This document shows, in pieces, positions 1 to 9,211 of a stretch of 64,000 nucleotides of DNA. Source of the stretch: Sphingobacterium sp. ML3W (lineage in GTDB: Bacteria > Bacteroidota > Bacteroidia > Sphingobacteriales > Sphingobacteriaceae); contig NZ_CP009278.1 in assembly GCF_000747525.1 (NCBI RefSeq), positions 2,480,001 through 2,544,000 of the forward strand, written 5' to 3'. Every line of letters begins with the position of its first letter. Positions within the stretch are counted from its first letter, which is position 1. The translations under genes and the position numbers were made by a program. The notes under the pieces are model-generated. The model saw nothing but the letters and a program-made list of their open reading frames with translations. It ran no database searches and was not told the origin of the DNA.

Positions 1-1493
1 ATATTTATAAATATGGTTATGATGAAAGCAGTTTGGTGTATAAGGGTATTAATGAAGAGAATTTTGGTATTAATATAAAAAATACCCAATCGCTTTTCAA
101 TAGTTATACGATTGCGAAAAAGGAGAAGGGATTTATAGATATAGTTGATCGTTTCATTTCATTTTATGCTAATGCTTCGTATACATATAACCGTAAATTG
201 ACATTGAGTGGAAGTATGCGTATTGATCAATCCAATCCTTTTGGTACAGATATCAAAACTCAGTATAAACCACTATGGTCTGTTGGCGCCCTTTATCATT
301 TACCAAAAATCAACTGGGATGGATTGGATAAATGGTCGGTTCGGATGACTTATGGTGTGAACGGTAACGTACCGAAGGATAATGGGCCATATTTAATCGC
401 TCGTGTAGACAATAATCTGAACTCATTAACAGGTGAGATGCAATCGTCAATTTCTTCTCCACCAAACCCGCTATTGCGTTGGGAACGGACTAATGTATTC
501 AATTTTGGCTTGGACTTTTCGATGTTAAAAAATAGATTAAATACGACGATAGATATATATAATAAGAATACTTCAGATTTATTAGGCCCTACAGCAATTG
601 ATCCAACCTTGGGGTGGAGTAATTTGAATATGAATTATGGAGATATGCAAAACCGAGGTATTGAAGTAAGTTTGAATGCTCTTGTCTACAAAAATGATAA
701 TTTCACTTGGAATTCGGGTGTTAATTTTAGTTATAACCGTAATAAAATTACTCATCTATATGTTTCTCAGAATACACCTTATTCTTATTACAGTACGACA
801 CAGAATCGTGTTGGTATTCCAATGGGAAGTTTGTACAGTATCGATTACGCCTGCTTGAATGAGAGTGGCGAGCCTTTAGCTTTTAAAAGGGATGGTACGC
901 TTGTTGGGAATACACAACAGTTAAGCGTTGATGATTTGTTATACAGTGGTACTACAATAGCACCCTATAGTGCATCATGGAGAAATGGTTTTAATTACAA
1001 GAATTTATCTTTGAATTTTAATTTTATTTTCAATGGTGGTCATGTAATGAGAGGGGTTCATCCTGAATTTTTGAGTAAATATGCTGAGTTGAATTACAAT
1101 AGTAATTTTGATCGTACTTGGTTGAATTACTGGAAGGTACCAGGTGATGAACTGAAGAATCCAGAAATGGCTCCTAAGTTTATTTCTGCTGCTTCTGGTA
1201 ATATTTCAGACATTTATTCAGCAGCAAATATTTTTGTTCAAAAAGCAGATTATATTAAATTGAGGGACGTTTCGATTTCTTATACTTTGCCTCGCCAATG
1301 GGTGTCAAAAGCTAATCTTAATTTTGTACGTGTGACAGGACAGATTCAGAATCTTTGGAGATGGACGGCAAATTCGGATAATTTGGATTCTGAAGTGTGG
1401 TCGGGTTTTAATGGAGTCAGTTCTTTGACTAGTCCATCAAGAGGCGTTTTGACTCCGATAGTGTATAATTTAGGGTTATCTGTAGGACTTTAA
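1..1493 (+). CDS. SusC/RagA-family TonB-linked outer membrane protein, C-terminal part
   Basis: The frame is open to the left window edge, so this is the C-terminal part of a larger gene; a TTG at 33 is internal, not a start. The protein shows the features of a SusC-type TonB-dependent barrel: alternating aromatic/polar beta strands, the LRWERTNVFNFGLDFS strand, an NRGIEVSLNA strand, and a final strand ending NLGLSVGL. SusC proteins form the outer-membrane channel that imports oligosaccharides or peptides with a SusD lid. A susD-like gene follows after 16 bp, so the two form one operon. The substrate cannot be told from this part. Family call is firm; subfamily is unknown. Confidence 0.93.
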   Translation, partial: IYKYGYDESSLVYKGINEENFGINIKNTQSLFNSYTIAKKEKGFIDIVDRFISFYANASYTYNRKLTLSGSMRIDQSNPFGTDIKTQYKPLWSVGALYHLPKINWDGLDKWSVRMTYGVNGNVPKDNGPYLIARVDNNLNSLTGEMQSSISSPPNPLLRWERTNVFNFGLDFSMLKNRLNTTIDIYNKNTSDLLGPTAIDPTLGWSNLNMNYGDMQNRGIEVSLNALVYKNDNFTWNSGVNFSYNRNKITHLYVSQNTPYSYYSTTQNRVGIPMGSLYSIDYACLNESGEPLAFKRDGTLVGNTQQLSVDDLLYSGTTIAPYSASWRNGFNYKNLSLNFNFIFNGGHVMRGVHPEFLSKYAELNYNSNFDRTWLNYWKVPGDELKNPEMAPKFISAASGNISDIYSAANIFVQKADYIKLRDVSISYTLPRQWVSKANLNFVRVTGQIQNLWRWTANSDNLDSEVWSGFNGVSSLTSPSRGVLTPIVYNLGLSVGL

Positions 1494-1509
1494 AATTTAG
1501 AAAATTAGC

Positions 1510-2958
1510 ATGAAAAGAGTATATTTAAGTTTGTTATTGGGTCTTTTAACATTGGGAAGCTGTAGTAAATATTTGGATATTAAGCCTAAGGGTTTTACAA
1601 TTCCTGAGTACATAAAAGACTATCAACTTTTACTAAACAGTTCGTCTCTAATTGCGTCGACACCGGGTTATCCTGTTTTTTTGACAGATGACTTGTATTC
1701 TGGTGATCGTAATGACGTGCAGTCCGGTGCACGATATGACTATTATTCTTATTTGAAGAAGCAACTCTATAGTTTCGCTCATGGAGCAGTACTTGAAGAT
1801 GGGCAGACGGATACTTATTGGGAAACAGCCTATAGCCGTATTTTTACATATAATGTCATCATTAATAATATTTTAAAGGCTTCTGATGGTACGGATATTC
1901 AAAAAAGAAGAATTTGGGCAGAAGCGCTAATAGGGCGTGCATTCGAATACCTGAATTTGGTCAATATGTACGGGGCACATTATAATGTTAAAACAGCATC
2001 GACAGATCTTGGGGTACCAATGGTGTTAGCAGAAGATGTCAATGCTTCCTATGAACGTGTTTCTGTGCAGGCTGTGTATGATCAAGTAGCGCTCGACGTG
2101 AACGACGCCTTACCCTACTTGAATGAGGTTCAAGCAAATAAATTCCAAGCCATGCGTTCCGTAGGTTTTTCATTTTTAAGTCGATCGCATTTGTACCAAG
2201 GTAATTATAAGGAAGCCTTGAGCAATGCAAAACAAGCATTGGCATTGAATGATAATTTAATCGATTATAGCTTATATACCAATAAAGATAAGACGACTTG
2301 GGGAAGGGTATGTCTGAAAACAGATGACTTGGTGGAGTTTCCAGATTTGAGAACGAGTCCTGAACGGATTTGGGCTAAAAAAGGAACTAGTAGCGACGGT
2401 GCCTTCAATGCTGAGTTTTATGCGTCGAAAGATCTGATCCAAACGTATGCAAACGATTTACCTGCTGATGCTGTGGATAAGCGTTATGAGTTGTTTTTCT
2501 GTCGTGACCGCGCATCTTTTGGACCTAATGAAGTTAAATTTCCGGGCCGCGTATTATTTGCGCCTTATGTAGACTTTAATATGGGCTTTGGTTCAGCAGA
2601 ACTTTTTTTAATTGCTGCCGAATGTGAAGCTCGTTTGGGTGACGCAACGGCTGCAGTTGCTTATTTGAATATGTTGAGAGCAAGCAGAATTGAAAATTAC
2701 TCGCCATTGGTGGTTAACGATGCCCGAAAAGTACTTCAAATAACTTTGGATGAGCGTCGACGTGAATTACCATTTATGGCCTCCCATCGATTAATTGATC
2801 TGAAGCGTTTAGCAGTAACTGGCGATTTAAAGAAAACCATTCAACATCCTTTGGAAGATGAAATGTTTGAAATGGAATCGACCGATCTGCGTATGATCTT
2901 ACCGGTACCTCCAAAAGTGTTGTCGCTAAATCCAGAAATCCCTCAATATGAGCGTTAA
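1510..2958 (+). CDS. SusD/RagB-family nutrient-binding outer membrane lipoprotein
   Basis: A 482-residue protein with a lipoprotein signal peptide ending LTLGSC (Cys18), followed by the typical SusD opening SKYLDIKPKG. Later segments fit the TPR-like SusD fold, with RIWAEALIGRAFEYLNLVNMYG near residue 140 and a C-terminal DERRRELPFMASHRLIDLKR region. SusD proteins sit on the cell surface and cap the SusC channel. The gene follows the SusC gene by 16 bp and is followed by an imperfect hairpin. Length fits the family. The ligand is unknown; no glycoside hydrolase lies beside it, and the thioredoxin-like genes downstream are a combination also seen with protein-associated SusCD loci (inference). 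Confidence 0.93.
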   Translation: MKRVYLSLLLGLLTLGSCSKYLDIKPKGFTIPEYIKDYQLLLNSSSLIASTPGYPVFLTDDLYSGDRNDVQSGARYDYYSYLKKQLYSFAHGAVLEDGQTDTYWETAYSRIFTYNVIINNILKASDGTDIQKRRIWAEALIGRAFEYLNLVNMYGAHYNVKTASTDLGVPMVLAEDVNASYERVSVQAVYDQVALDVNDALPYLNEVQANKFQAMRSVGFSFLSRSHLYQGNYKEALSNAKQALALNDNLIDYSLYTNKDKTTWGRVCLKTDDLVEFPDLRTSPERIWAKKGTSSDGAFNAEFYASKDLIQTYANDLPADAVDKRYELFFCRDRASFGPNEVKFPGRVLFAPYVDFNMGFGSAELFLIAAECEARLGDATAAVAYLNMLRASRIENYSPLVVNDARKVLQITLDERRRELPFMASHRLIDLKRLAVTGDLKKTIQHPLEDEMFEMESTDLRMILPVPPKVLSLNPEIPQYER

Positions 2959-2972
2959 TTATAAATAATAGT

Positions 2973-3032
2973 CAATGAAACCATCATGAGTCTCGTTTTA
3001 TTTTAAGGCTTTATTCATGGTGGTTTTCATTT
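2973..3032 (+). terminator. Imperfect hairpin after susD-like gene
   Basis: The arm AATGAAACCATCATGA at about 2973-2988 pairs imperfectly with TCATGGTGGTTTTCATT at about 3015-3031, with a T-rich loop. It lies 15 bp past the SusD stop codon and could end or attenuate the transcript before the thioredoxin genes. There is no clean T-run after it. Confidence 0.4.
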
Positions 3033-3129
3033 CCTAACAAATATAAAATGAGCTATTATGCTCCTTAATTATTTTAAATGTTTCATGTTTAGCTATACAG
3101 AAGAGCATGAAATTTAATATTATCATTCG

Positions 3130-4320
3130 ATGAAAAAAACCATAATTACCTTATTTGCTTTAGCGCAATCAGCCATTATATATGCTCAAGATCATATACA
3201 ATTTCAAAAACTGACATTTGAACAAGCTAAAGAAAAAGCATTACAAGAAAATAAATTGATTTTCTTGGATGGTTATACATCTTGGTGTGCCCCATGTAAA
3301 TGGATGGAAGGGAATGTATTCAACCAAGCATCTGTAGCGAACTATTTCAATACAAATTTTATCAATACAAAGTTCGATTGTGAAGTAGGGGAAGGTATTA
3401 CGATCGCTAAAGAATACCAGATCAGAAGTTTCCCTACATATTTGTTTTTGGATCATACGGGTGCTTTGATATATCGTACGCAATCGCGTATGGAAGCTGA
3501 TGCTTTCTTAACCGAAGGCAAACAAGCAAATAACCCTAAGTTCCATATTCCAACTTTGAAACCTGCATTTGAAGCTGGAAATAGAGAGTCAGAATTCTTG
3601 TTGAAATACATTCAGGTGATGACCAATGCAGACTCTAAGTCGGCTGAAGAAGCTAAAAAAGTTTTGGCTGAAGTAGCGACAGATGAATTTTTGTTGAGCC
3701 CTGCGGGCTGGCAGACTATCTTGATGATGTCAAGAAGTAGTGAAGATCGTTATGGTAAGTTTTTCCAAGAAAACAAAGCATACTACAAAGAAATTGCCGA
3801 TCCAGTAGACTTTGAGAAAAAGGATGTACAATTATTACGTTATGCGATGTATACCTATATCCGTACGAAAGACAAGGTAGCATTTGATGCGGGATTAACT
3901 TATTTTAAGAACAGTGATGATAGCGCTAAGCAAATTGATGCCGCTATGTACGAAGTAGATTGGGTAGGAACCAATGGTACGGCCAAAGAGTTTGTGCAAC
4001 TAACCAACGCCTTGCGTAAAGGTGTTTTGAAAGATGAAGATGAAAAATTAAGTTTTATTGCACGTAGAAATGCTAGTATTAAGGTAGAAGGAGCTGATCC
4101 TGCTAAATTAAAACAATGCTATATCTTGGCCAAGCAGGCAGCTGACTTGAATGAAATGAGCTATTCAAATCAAGGAACATTAGCAGACATTTGCATTAGT
4201 TTGAAAAAGAAAAAAGAAGCTGTGAAAGCAGCAGAGGCCGCTCGCGCATTGGCAGAATTGGAAACTTCGAAAATCATTAAAATAGCTGATGCTCTTGTGG
4301 CACGTGCTAAAGCAATATAA
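3130..4320 (+). CDS. Exported thioredoxin-fold protein with helical C-terminal region
   Basis: A 396-residue protein with a signal peptide cleaved near AIIYAQ (residue 20). Residues about 25-135 are a thioredoxin-like domain with the active-site motif WCAPCK (Cys53 and Cys56) and a cis-Pro segment RSFPTYLFLD near residue 105. The remaining two thirds are helical with many charged residues and resemble the extensions of Bacteroidota thioredoxin-family proteins. It probably works in the periplasm in thiol reduction or disulfide exchange. The next gene starts 2 bp after the stop and also encodes a periplasmic thioredoxin-fold protein, so the two form one operon. The partner protein is unknown. 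Confidence 0.85.
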   Translation: MKKTIITLFALAQSAIIYAQDHIQFQKLTFEQAKEKALQENKLIFLDGYTSWCAPCKWMEGNVFNQASVANYFNTNFINTKFDCEVGEGITIAKEYQIRSFPTYLFLDHTGALIYRTQSRMEADAFLTEGKQANNPKFHIPTLKPAFEAGNRESEFLLKYIQVMTNADSKSAEEAKKVLAEVATDEFLLSPAGWQTILMMSRSSEDRYGKFFQENKAYYKEIADPVDFEKKDVQLLRYAMYTYIRTKDKVAFDAGLTYFKNSDDSAKQIDAAMYEVDWVGTNGTAKEFVQLTNALRKGVLKDEDEKLSFIARRNASIKVEGADPAKLKQCYILAKQAADLNEMSYSNQGTLADICISLKKKKEAVKAAEAARALAELETSKIIKIADALVARAKAI

Positions 4321-4322
4321 GG

Positions 4323-5471
4323 ATGAAAAACATTATTAAAAGTAGTTTATTGTTATGTGCACTGATAAGTACAGCCGTAGCACAAAAAAAAACATTCAAA
4401 TTGAATGTTGAAGGGGTAGGGGTACCAACAAAGGCAAAGGTCTTCATCCGTTATATGGTGGATAGAAACCTTGTCTTGGATTCGATGGTTTTTACTGAAA
4501 ATAAATTTCAGTACGAAGGGGATATCTTAGAGCCTACTCATGTCAGTTTGTTCTATTCGGTAGAAGGTACATCATTCTTTAATCGCAAAGGTACGCCTTT
4601 GGAAAGGTTAGCTTTTTATATTGATCCCGTAAATCCGGAAACGACGGTCAAATTTTCAAATTCATTTAAGCAAGGTACTGTGAAAGGTAGTTTATTGCAA
4701 GATGATTTTAAAAAGTATAGTGATTATTTGGCAAGTTATGACCAGAAATTGGAGACATTGGCATCGAAAAGAAGTAATTTATATGGGGCAAGTGTAAAAG
4801 ATGATGAAGCTATTAAAGATGTGATGCAACAGATGGATGAAATAAATGATCAAAAATCGAGCGCTAAAGTTGATTTTATTCGTGAGAACCCTTCTTCATA
4901 TTTCAGTCTTTTGGCTTTAAATGAATTAGCGGGATACTCGATTGATGTTCCTAAAATTGAACCCTTATATTTGGCCTTAAGTTCTTCATTAAGAGGTTTA
5001 GCTCTTGGTTTAGAATTGGGAAAGAACATTGAATTGACAAAAAAGTTAAGTGTGGGCCAATTGGCTCCCAACTTTGCACAAGAAGACCCTGATGGTCAAA
5101 CAATCAAGCTATCCGACTTCCGTGGTCAGTATGTTTTGTTGGATTTTTGGGCTTCATGGTGTGGACCTTGCCGTGCCGAAAACCCCAATTTAGTGAGAGC
5201 ATACGAGGAGTTTAAGGACAAAAATTTTGAAATACTGGGTGTATCTTTGGATAAAGAAGGTAAACGTGATGCTTGGTTAAAGGCAGTTGAAAAAGATGGA
5301 TTGACATGGCCTCAAGTCACTGATTTAAAAGGTTGGCACAATGAAGCTTCGCAGTTATATGGGATTAAAGCGATTCCTCAAAACTATTTAATCGATCCAC
5401 AGGGAAAGATTGTTGGTATTAATCTCAAAGGTGAACGATTAATAAATAAATTGAAAGATTTGCTAAATTAA
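4323..5471 (+). CDS. TlpA/ResA-like thiol-disulfide oxidoreductase with N-terminal DUF4369-like domain
   Basis: A 382-residue exported protein with signal peptide ending STAVAQ. Residues about 20-120 form the beta-rich N-terminal domain common in Bacteroidota TlpA relatives (DUF4369 type). A helical linker follows. Residues about 245-382 are an AhpC/TSA-Redoxin domain with FWASWCGPCR (two active-site Cys near 279 and 282) and cis-Pro in KAIPQNYLIDPQGKI. TlpA/ResA proteins reduce disulfides in the periplasm, for example in cytochrome c maturation or outer-membrane protein folding. It begins 2 bp after the preceding thioredoxin gene. The exact substrate is unknown. Confidence 0.9.
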   Translation: MKNIIKSSLLLCALISTAVAQKKTFKLNVEGVGVPTKAKVFIRYMVDRNLVLDSMVFTENKFQYEGDILEPTHVSLFYSVEGTSFFNRKGTPLERLAFYIDPVNPETTVKFSNSFKQGTVKGSLLQDDFKKYSDYLASYDQKLETLASKRSNLYGASVKDDEAIKDVMQQMDEINDQKSSAKVDFIRENPSSYFSLLALNELAGYSIDVPKIEPLYLALSSSLRGLALGLELGKNIELTKKLSVGQLAPNFAQEDPDGQTIKLSDFRGQYVLLDFWASWCGPCRAENPNLVRAYEEFKDKNFEILGVSLDKEGKRDAWLKAVEKDGLTWPQVTDLKGWHNEASQLYGIKAIPQNYLIDPQGKIVGINLKGERLINKLKDLLN

Positions 5472-5500
5472 TAAAAAGACAGTCTTTCAGTTCAGTATAG

Positions 5501-5532
5501 GAGGGGGGCAGAACAGTATTTCTACCCCCTTT
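5501..5532 (+). terminator. Rho-independent terminator after thioredoxin operon
   Basis: A GC-rich hairpin, AGGGGGGCAG pairing with CTACCCCCT, followed by TTTTCTATTTG. It lies 30 bp after the TlpA-like stop codon and ends the operon. Confidence 0.7.
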
Positions 5533-6239
5533 TCTATTTGAAAAAATACCTGATTTCAGGGATAATTCTTCTCATTCACTTATCTTATTTTTGTAACAAG
5601 ATAGGGCGGATCTGATTGTGGGGTAGACATGGTTCTTTTTCGTCTTATCTAATCGTAATATAAAAGTTGTTTAAAATTTTGGATTGCGAAATATGGTCAG
5701 GTCTTGATTATCGAATAGTGTGCGTTTCGTCAAGTTGCCTATTTTGGTGGATAATTGCGTCACATTGAAAAATCACATGATTTGGCCGCAAATATAAAGA
5801 TTGCTAGCCATATCAGGCCTTTGACCAAAAAAAATATAAATGCGCCTATCCCAGCACGTTTTAACCGTTCGATTTTCTTCTTCTTTTCCTGCATGATAGC
5901 CTGTTTTTAAACGTTATGTCCATGTAACCATTGCTTGTAAAGTATTTATTGTAAGTTTTACAATCTTATCCTGATGACCTTATTCTGGATGTATACCTCA
6001 CTTGTCCTAAGGTATTTATTTTAATTCAATCAAAAAAGCCATATAGCATTATTAATGATCGTATTCTCTTACTTTCCACTTCTATTATTTACCTAAACAC
6101 TCCGTGTAGCAGAAGATAATTTTTTTAGCTATTGTCCAAAGTTCATTAAATTTATCTGAGGGTATCATGAAAAAGTGTTAGGAGATGTAAATGGATTTTG
6201 CTAAATTCATTGTTATAAGGAATTATAAACCAATTTTTC
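5533..6239. other. Gene-poor region, mostly without recognisable coding sequence
   Basis: This AT-rich stretch holds one short membrane-protein ORF on the minus strand (5760-5894). Otherwise I saw only short open stretches with many stops on both strands and no RNA gene or repeat. It lies between a terminator and a truncated gene stub, which suggests local gene decay. Confidence 0.4.
5760..5894 (-). CDS. Small 44-residue single-span membrane protein
   Basis: A 44-codon ORF starting ATG at 5894 and ending TGA at 5760-5762. The protein opens with a basic, lysine-rich stretch (MQEKKKKIERLKR), then a hydrophobic span of about 25 residues (IGAFIFFLVKGLIWLAIF), then a short tail containing Cys. 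The layout, with a positive cytoplasmic start and one transmembrane helix, fits small membrane proteins common in Bacteroidota. No Shine-Dalgarno sequence is seen, which is usual in this phylum. It stands alone between a terminator and a gene stub. No function is known, and it could still be a chance ORF. Confidence 0.5.
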   Translation of the reverse strand: MQEKKKKIERLKRAGIGAFIFFLVKGLIWLAIFIFAAKSCDFSM

Positions 6240-6246
6240 ATTAGCT

Positions 6247-6403
6247 AGGACTAAGATTAGCTCCAACACCTAAAGGTCTATTTAAGTATTATGTGACGGA
6301 TGGTCATTATCACTCAGACCACGGTACTATTGATCATACGTCGTTACTTGATCATATTCCAGCTAAAATTGAGGCATTGTTTACACTTAAAGATGAAGCA
6401 TGA
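6247..6403 (+). pseudogene. Truncated C-terminal stub of an unknown gene upstream of the D-threonine-aldolase-like gene
   Basis: An open frame following an in-frame TAG reads protein-like for about 50 residues: LRLAPTPKGLFKYYVTDGHY, then a His/Asp-rich part (HSDHGTIDHTSLLDH), then IPAKIEALFTLKDEA and stop. Its TGA at 6401-6403 overlaps the ATG of the next gene at 6400 in an ATGA junction, which is typical of translationally coupled operon genes. There is no start codon or recognisable N-terminal part upstream. I infer the 3' end of a gene whose 5' part was deleted. I do not recognise the family. Confidence 0.45.
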
Positions 6404-7509
6404 TGAAACCATGGTATGTATTAAATGAGGAGTTGATGGTAGATTCGCCAGCACTCTTGGTCTACGAACAAAGGGTAGACGATAATATACAAAAGGCAAT
6501 CGCTATGGTCGGTGGGGATACTAGTCGTATCAGGCCCCATGTAAAAACGAATAAATCGTTTGATGTTTGTGCTGCATTTCGAGCCTCAGGTATCCATCAA
6601 TTTAAATGTGCGACGATTGCCGAGGCCGAGGTGTTAGGAGAGGTGGGGGCAAAAGATGCACTTTTGGCCTATCAACCAGTTGGACCAAAGATTACACGCT
6701 TGATTCAGTTGAAAAAGCATTATCCAAAGACTATCTATTCATGTCTTATCGATCATGTACAAAGTGCTAGAGCATTAAATGAGGCTTGTCTGGCTGCAGA
6801 TTGTCATATGGATGTGTATATTGATGTTAATATTGGCATGAATAGAACTGGTGCCTCAATAGAGCGGGTGGAAGCGTTGGCGATGGAAATACTAGCGCTT
6901 CCTGGATTACGATTACTAGGAGTGCACGGATATGATGGTCATATTTACAACGGTAATTCACAAATGAGAGAAGAACAGAGCCATGCTTCATACGTTCTGT
7001 TGCTTGAAGCCCATCAAGTTTTATTGGAGTTATGCAGTTCAGTCTCCAGAATGATTATTGGTGGTACCCCATCTTTTAGCTATCATTCGGAAAGACCAGA
7101 TGTGGTCTGCAGTCCAGGTACTTTTGTGTTTTGGGATTACGGTTATGAACAAGCTTTACAAGAACAACCTTTTGAATATGCTGCGCTCTTAATGAGTAGG
7201 GTAATCAGTATTATAGACAAGAATCACCTTTGTCTGGATCTCGGTTATAAAGCTGTGGCTTGTGAATCGTCTCTACCTCGTGTTCATTTTTTAAATGGAG
7301 CTGAATTAGAACAAATTGGACAAAGTGAGGAACATATGGTGGTTAAGGTTCCTGATTCTGTGAAGTACGAAATTGGTCATGTCTTCTATGCTGTACCTAG
7401 ACATATCTGCCCGACGGTAGCTATGTACGAGAAATTAGTGGTCGTTGTAGATGGGGATATTGATGGCTATTGGTCTGTGAAAGCACGTGACCGAAAAATT
7501 AAATATTAA
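6400..7509 (+). CDS. D-threonine aldolase-like (DSD1/D-TA family) PLP enzyme
   Basis: A 369-residue fold-type III PLP protein of the D-threonine aldolase/D-serine dehydratase family. The motif RPHVKTNKS contains the expected PLP lysine (Lys49). The barrel follows with VDVNIGMNRTG and LLGVHGYDGHI. Near the C-terminus VPRHICPTV supplies the His and Cys that bind the metal in this family (about His335 and Cys337). Such enzymes cleave D-threonine or other D-3-hydroxy-amino acids to glycine and an aldehyde, or deaminate D-serine. There are two possible ATG starts, 6400 and 6403; the first overlaps the stop of an upstream stub. Its original operon partner seems lost. Exact substrate uncertain. Confidence 0.88.
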   Translation: MMKPWYVLNEELMVDSPALLVYEQRVDDNIQKAIAMVGGDTSRIRPHVKTNKSFDVCAAFRASGIHQFKCATIAEAEVLGEVGAKDALLAYQPVGPKITRLIQLKKHYPKTIYSCLIDHVQSARALNEACLAADCHMDVYIDVNIGMNRTGASIERVEALAMEILALPGLRLLGVHGYDGHIYNGNSQMREEQSHASYVLLLEAHQVLLELCSSVSRMIIGGTPSFSYHSERPDVVCSPGTFVFWDYGYEQALQEQPFEYAALLMSRVISIIDKNHLCLDLGYKAVACESSLPRVHFLNGAELEQIGQSEEHMVVKVPDSVKYEIGHVFYAVPRHICPTVAMYEKLVVVVDGDIDGYWSVKARDRKIKY

Positions 7510-7732
7510 AAGATGAACGCAACCATTCAATTTGTTTAAGTTGCTCAATGGAAAACATGAGCATAGTAATTTTATTTTTGCGAAATAAAAGTTTTATTGT
7601 TAAGTCTGCATTTTTAGTAACATGCCTAACTATGTTGATATTTATGTAAAAATAAGTATAAATATTACAACAATGTGTGCAGTGAAACGTTTATAAATTA
7701 AGTTATTAAGTCATATAAGTAGTTAGTCGTTT

Positions 7733-9211
7733 ATGTATAAGCCCGTTCAAGTTAATAGGAAGAATATTTATTTTAGACCTGATACAAAACGTGTACTTGC
7801 GCGGTTCTTTTCATTGGGCGATGAGCGCTCGGTAAAAGTTATTCATCGGGTGCTGAGATTATCAGATACGCAGCAAAAAGAAGTTTTTGGTCAAGTGCTG
7901 CGGAGTTATTCGCAGCGACACCGTAGTATTGTGAAGGTTTTCGAACGTAATTTTGACCGGATACGGCATTTAATGGAAAGAATTGAAATGCCTACAGATA
8001 AAATATCAATGACGGCTAAATTGTTAATTGGCTCTTATTTCACGATGGAATATTCCATTGAATCGGCAGCTTTATTTAACCCTTCGATTGTAGAACACCC
8101 GGATCAGACAGAACTATTTGAAGGAGAGAAACGCGTTATTATCAGCTTTAGGGCAACAGGTGAAGGGCATGTTTCTTCCATCGTATTTCGTTCAGGATTT
8201 ATCGACAAAAGTAATGATATTCATTTGGATGTTGTCGGAACTTTATTGGATAAACCTATTAATATCAAGAATCATCGTTATAATAAGAATAGTTTTTTTT
8301 CTAAATTGTTAGAACTGCATCCGCATACGGCAGAGGCAATGGAAAAGTTAAGTCAAAAGCTGACAGAAACATTTACTTACGAAGAATTGAAGCGCTATGT
8401 GGAAGAGATTAGGGCTGAAATAGAGCATACTGAAGATAATGATAGTATATTGAAACAGGCGGTATGGTTGGGTTCATCGCATTATGAGATGACTTTTTCA
8501 TTGGATACATCAATATCTGAACGTGTTATTTTTCCGATTTCTGATACTGAAAAAAGAGGGATTGAAGATGCACGTTTTGTTCGTTTTATCACCCCAAAAG
8601 GAGAAGTTATCTATTACGCGACCTATACCGCTTACGATGGTATTAGTATTTTGCCTAAATTATTGACAACCAAAGATTTTTATCATTTCACAGTGAAGCC
8701 TATCCATGGTGAAATTGCTAATAAAGGGGCAGCTATTTTTCCGAGAAAGGTGAATGGTAAGTATGCAATGCTCTGTCGTATCGATGGCGAAAACAATTAT
8801 ATCGCTTATTCGGATTATATCAATATCTGGAACGAAGCCATCCACTTGGTACAAGAACCTGAGAATCCCTATGAGTTTATACAATTGGGTAACTGCGGCT
8901 CCCCAATTGAAACCGCAGAAGGTTGGTTAATTATTACGCATGCTGTTGGCCCTATGCGTGAATATGTGATAGGTGCTTCATTGTTGGATTTGGAAAATCC
9001 ACATATTGAAATAGGAAGGCTGAGCCTTCCTATCTTGACACCAAATAATATGGAACGCGAAGGCTATGTACCTAACGTTGTATATTCTTGTGGTGCAATT
9101 GTGCATAATGACCAACTCATTATGCCTTATGCAATGTCGGATTACGCGTCTACGTATGCCACGATAAATCTGAAGGATCTAATTCAAGCTATTCTGCTAC
9201 CTGGAATTTGA
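7733..9211 (+). CDS. Glycoside hydrolase family 130 protein (probable beta-mannoside phosphorylase or hydrolase)
   Basis: A 492-residue protein with a GH130 five-bladed propeller in roughly residues 150-480. Signature pieces are GIEDARFV (the acidic motif that carries the catalytic Asp in GH130), the repeated substrate-loop segment GNCGSPIETAEGWLIITHAVG, and the C-terminal blade REGYVPNVVYSCGAIVHNDQ. The N-terminal 140 residues are helical and charged, making it longer than short GH130 members. GH130 enzymes act on beta-mannosides, usually by phosphorolysis. No signal peptide is seen, so it is probably cytoplasmic. It converges with a GT4-type gene, their ends overlapping by 23 bp, which suggests a shared role in a mannose-containing glycan (inference). 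Confidence 0.88.
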   Translation: MYKPVQVNRKNIYFRPDTKRVLARFFSLGDERSVKVIHRVLRLSDTQQKEVFGQVLRSYSQRHRSIVKVFERNFDRIRHLMERIEMPTDKISMTAKLLIGSYFTMEYSIESAALFNPSIVEHPDQTELFEGEKRVIISFRATGEGHVSSIVFRSGFIDKSNDIHLDVVGTLLDKPINIKNHRYNKNSFFSKLLELHPHTAEAMEKLSQKLTETFTYEELKRYVEEIRAEIEHTEDNDSILKQAVWLGSSHYEMTFSLDTSISERVIFPISDTEKRGIEDARFVRFITPKGEVIYYATYTAYDGISILPKLLTTKDFYHFTVKPIHGEIANKGAAIFPRKVNGKYAMLCRIDGENNYIAYSDYINIWNEAIHLVQEPENPYEFIQLGNCGSPIETAEGWLIITHAVGPMREYVIGASLLDLENPHIEIGRLSLPILTPNNMEREGYVPNVVYSCGAIVHNDQLIMPYAMSDYASTYATINLKDLIQAILLPGI

